The notes below the pieces were generated by a model, which saw nothing but the letters and a program-made list of their open reading frames with translations, made no database searches and had not been told where the DNA came from. From positions 3,401 through 8,668 of the forward strand of contig DOIX01000068.1 of the NCBI GenBank assembly GCA_003511885.1: 5,268 nt of DNA. The letters are read 5' to 3'. Made by a program: the position numbers and the translations under genes. The stretch comes from Cyanobacteria bacterium UBA11153 (GTDB lineage Bacteria > Cyanobacteriota > Cyanobacteriia > Cyanobacteriales > Coleofasciculaceae). Positions 3,268 through 5,268 of the stretch are shown in pieces (position 1 is the stretch's first letter; the number at the start of each line of letters is the position of its first letter).

Positions 3268-5217
3268 ATGACACCAACATTGCTCAATAATCGCTATCGG
3301 ATACTTCAAACATTAGCTACGGGTGGATTCGGTTACACTTTTCTTGCTGAAGATACCTATATGCCTTCAGGAAGACGGTGCGTTATTAAGCAACTTAAAT
3401 CAACGACGAGTAATAATGCTCAGGTTGATAAATTGGTGCAGGAACGTTTTCAGCGAGAAGCGGCAGTTTTAGAAGCTTTAGGAGAAGGTAATCATCAGAT
3501 TCCTCGATTGTATGCTTATTTTTCAGAAGGGGGGGAGTTTTATTTAGTTCAAGAATGGATTGAAGGGGATACTTTAACTGATAAGGTACAGAAAGAAGGG
3601 ACTTTAAGTGAAGGTAAGGTAACGGAAATTATCTTAAGTTTATTGCTGGTGTTGGATTATGTTCATAATTCTCGGATAGTCCATCGAGATATTAAGCCAG
3701 ATAATATCATTATCCGGAAACGGGATGGATTACCTGTATTGATTGATTTTGGTGCGGTAAAAGAAGCGATTACAACAGCGGATGTGGCTAATCCTCAAGC
3801 TAGTACTACTCAATCTATGGTAATTGGTACGCCGGGATTTATGGCAGCAGAGCAAGCGGCAGGAAGACCAATTTATGGTAGTGATTTGTATAGCTTGGGA
3901 TTGGTAGCGGTATTTTTATTAACGGGAAAATTACCGCAATCTTTGGAAACTGATTCTGATACTGGAGAAATCTTATGGCGGAAAGATGCGCCAGAATGTC
4001 ATTCAAACCTAGCCGGGGTACTAGATAAAACAATTCGGTTTCATCCGCGCGATCGCTTCCCTACAGCCCAAGCAATGTTCGATACCTTAAAATTAAACAC
4101 CTCTTCTTCAAAGATCGCAACCCAATCCCTCCCTGCCAAACAGCAACCGATTCCGCCTAACCTCGTAGTGCCGCCTACTGTGCCTTTTCAGAGAAAACCT
4201 AATATCCCCTTACCAGGAGGAAAACGCGATGGTGCAAAACACCCGCAACGCGATCGCATTTTGCACTATCCTACAGGAGAGGAAGAAAGGCAATTACTGG
4301 CAGGTGGCTTAGTTACAGGAGGCTTGCTTCTTGCTGCTGTGGCGATGGCGATGAATTTACCGCGTTATCAAATTGCCTCAAATCCCGCACCTTCCCCAAG
4401 GATAACTGAATCGGAATTACCAAAAATTAAACCATCTCTATCTCCAATACCTTCATTAACACCTTCATTAACACCTTCGCCAATATCTTCGCCAATATCT
4501 TCACCAACATCTATTGCCAAACCCACAAGAATTATTCCTCAATCCACTGAAGTTAAGGAATCTCCGGAATCTCTCCCAGTTTCAGAAGCACCCTCAACTC
4601 CTGAATCGACACAAATTATTACTGAATTACCCAAAATAGTAGCAACTCCGAAATCTACACCAAATTCTTCTCAATTAACTACTCCACAACCTCAACCTCT
4701 AGAAACACCAACGCCCCTGAAAATACCCACACCCAAACCTTCAACCACAACCACATCCACACCATCCCCAACTCCAGACAAAAACAAATTAACCCCAAAT
4801 CTATATAAAAATATTCCCGTCTTTGCCCCAGGAACTTCTCAAAAAGTAGTAGAATCTGCCTTGGGTACGCCGACGCGCCAAGCCAAAGGTTTGTGGCAAA
4901 AAACCCGTGCCTTTGTTTATGAAGATTTTGTCCCAAATCAGGTAAGCTTAGGATATCTGTTTGACGTTAATTCCGGACATTTGCGCCAAACAGAAGCCTC
5001 ATTTTATCAATCAGTTGAATTGGAGACAATATCCGATACATTAAATCTGATGGTAAAAGGCAATATTACCCCAGAAATTCAGCAAGGCTTAACCAGAGTC
5101 TATCAACGGCAATCCAACCGCTATCGATTCACCACCAGAAACCACTTCAAAGTGGCAATTGAACGAAATGAGCGCGATCGCATTTATATTGGTGTTTGGG
5201 AAGCAGATTTACATTAA
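3268..5217 (+). CDS. Membrane-anchored Ser/Thr protein kinase with Pro/Ser/Thr linker and outer C-terminal domain
   Basis: This 649-residue eukaryotic-type (Hanks) kinase has a complete catalytic set. The Gly-rich loop is TGGFGYTF (18-25), the ATP lysine K41 and its helix-C partner E64. The catalytic loop is HRDIKPDN (139-146, D141), followed by DFG (160-162), GTPGFMAAE (187-195, AAE in place of APE), the helix-F aspartate D206 and R263. Being an RD kinase, it is likely switched on by phosphorylation of its Ser/Thr-rich activation loop (170-185). A juxtamembrane segment (about 280-340) leads to one membrane helix (about 343-363), then a Pro/Ser/Thr linker (about 371-508) and a C-terminal domain (about 510-649). 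With no signal peptide, the kinase should face the cytoplasm and the C-terminus the periplasm, fitting a sensor role. The C-terminal domain has no motif I can name with confidence. The ATG at 3268 gives a standard start a few residues before RYRIL; AAGGA is 20 bases upstream, too far to be a normal binding site. The target is unknown. Confidence 0.92.
   Translation: MTPTLLNNRYRILQTLATGGFGYTFLAEDTYMPSGRRCVIKQLKSTTSNNAQVDKLVQERFQREAAVLEALGEGNHQIPRLYAYFSEGGEFYLVQEWIEGDTLTDKVQKEGTLSEGKVTEIILSLLLVLDYVHNSRIVHRDIKPDNIIIRKRDGLPVLIDFGAVKEAITTADVANPQASTTQSMVIGTPGFMAAEQAAGRPIYGSDLYSLGLVAVFLLTGKLPQSLETDSDTGEILWRKDAPECHSNLAGVLDKTIRFHPRDRFPTAQAMFDTLKLNTSSSKIATQSLPAKQQPIPPNLVVPPTVPFQRKPNIPLPGGKRDGAKHPQRDRILHYPTGEEERQLLAGGLVTGGLLLAAVAMAMNLPRYQIASNPAPSPRITESELPKIKPSLSPIPSLTPSLTPSPISSPISSPTSIAKPTRIIPQSTEVKESPESLPVSEAPSTPESTQIITELPKIVATPKSTPNSSQLTTPQPQPLETPTPLKIPTPKPSTTTTSTPSPTPDKNKLTPNLYKNIPVFAPGTSQKVVESALGTPTRQAKGLWQKTRAFVYEDFVPNQVSLGYLFDVNSGHLRQTEASFYQSVELETISDTLNLMVKGNITPEIQQGLTRVYQRQSNRYRFTTRNHFKVAIERNERDRIYIGVWEADLH
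4049..4056. repeat. HIP1 octamer GCGATCGC
   Basis: Exact copy inside the kinase domain, read as part of CGC-GAT-CGC (R261-D262-R263). R263 is the conserved arginine near the end of the kinase fold. Confidence 0.9.
4250..4257. repeat. HIP1 octamer GCGATCGC
   Basis: Exact copy in the juxtamembrane part of the kinase gene, again read as Arg-Asp-Arg (328-330). Confidence 0.9.
4450..4509. repeat. 12-base tandem repeat in the kinase linker
   Basis: There are five 12-base units in frame: CCTTCATTAACA twice, CCTTCGCCAATA, TCTTCGCCAATA and TCTTCACCAACA. They encode PSLT, PSLT, PSPI, SSPI and SSPT (residues 395-414). Being a multiple of three, gain or loss of units would change linker length without breaking the frame, so copy number may vary between strains. 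Confidence 0.8.
5174..5181. repeat. HIP1 octamer GCGATCGC
   Basis: Exact copy near the 3' end of the kinase gene, in the outer domain. It is also read as Arg-Asp-Arg (636-638). Confidence 0.9.
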
Positions 5218-5268
5218 AGAGCTGAGGAGTGAGGGGTGTAACTTTTATTCCTGGTACTTTTCCCAACT

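Noticed and set aside
3839..4033. Minus-strand open frame opposite the kinase activation loop and helix F region
   Set aside because: It is antisense to conserved kinase motifs and short, with no domain.
4679..4936. Minus-strand open frame with a Trp/Val/Leu-rich end
   Set aside because: The odd composition is the complement of the Pro/Thr-rich linker codons, not a membrane protein.
5219..5240. Another heptad repeat after the kinase
   Set aside because: Only about two imperfect G-rich units (GCTGAGG, AGTGAGG) are visible before the sequence changes, too few to call.

Overview
The window looks like a filamentous, Oscillatoria/Microcoleus-type cyanobacterial chromosome; this is an inference from sequence style and protein families, not a database match. 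Five exact copies of the cyanobacterial octamer GCGATCGC (HIP1) occur in about 5.3 kb. The intergenic DNA carries runs of degenerate 7-base repeats of the kind known from cyanobacteria. The proteins, including a Ser/Thr kinase with a long Pro/Ser/Thr linker and a GIY-YIG protein with a PxGN motif, are cyanobacterial in character. All five supported genes are on the + strand.

Layout: (1) positions 1-64 hold a C-rich heptad repeat that runs off the left edge. (2) 65-616 is a YqeG/GEP4-family HAD phosphatase, probably a phosphatidylglycerophosphate phosphatase. (3) 617-879 is a structured spacer with two stem-loops and two different heptad arrays, the second ending three bases before the next start codon. 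(4) 880-2031 is an intact proB (glutamate 5-kinase, first step of proline synthesis) with its PUA domain. (5) 2032-2309 is a 278-base spacer with a purine tract, a possible decayed minus-strand coding end and two TATAAT boxes. (6) 2310-2636 is a 108-residue protein I do not recognise. (7) 2674-3213 is a GIY-YIG-like protein related in domain type to the N-terminal domain of chloroplast glutaredoxin GRXS16, with a degenerate second motif. (8) 3268-5217 is a membrane-anchored Ser/Thr kinase with an outer C-terminal domain. (9) 5218-5268 is a short tail with weak G-rich repetition and no gene.

yqeG and proB are probably separate transcription units, because 263 bases with stem-loops lie between them. 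The 108-residue gene and the GIY-YIG gene are 37 bases apart and plausibly share a transcript started at the TATAAT boxes near 2232-2276. The kinase follows after 54 AT-rich bases full of dyad symmetry, so it may be co-transcribed or have its own control. Nothing in the sequence ties the five genes into one pathway.

I did not find a clearly new biological system. The best leads are the degenerate GIY-YIG protein with its unknown partner gene, the heptad-repeat leader of proB, and the outer domain of the kinase.
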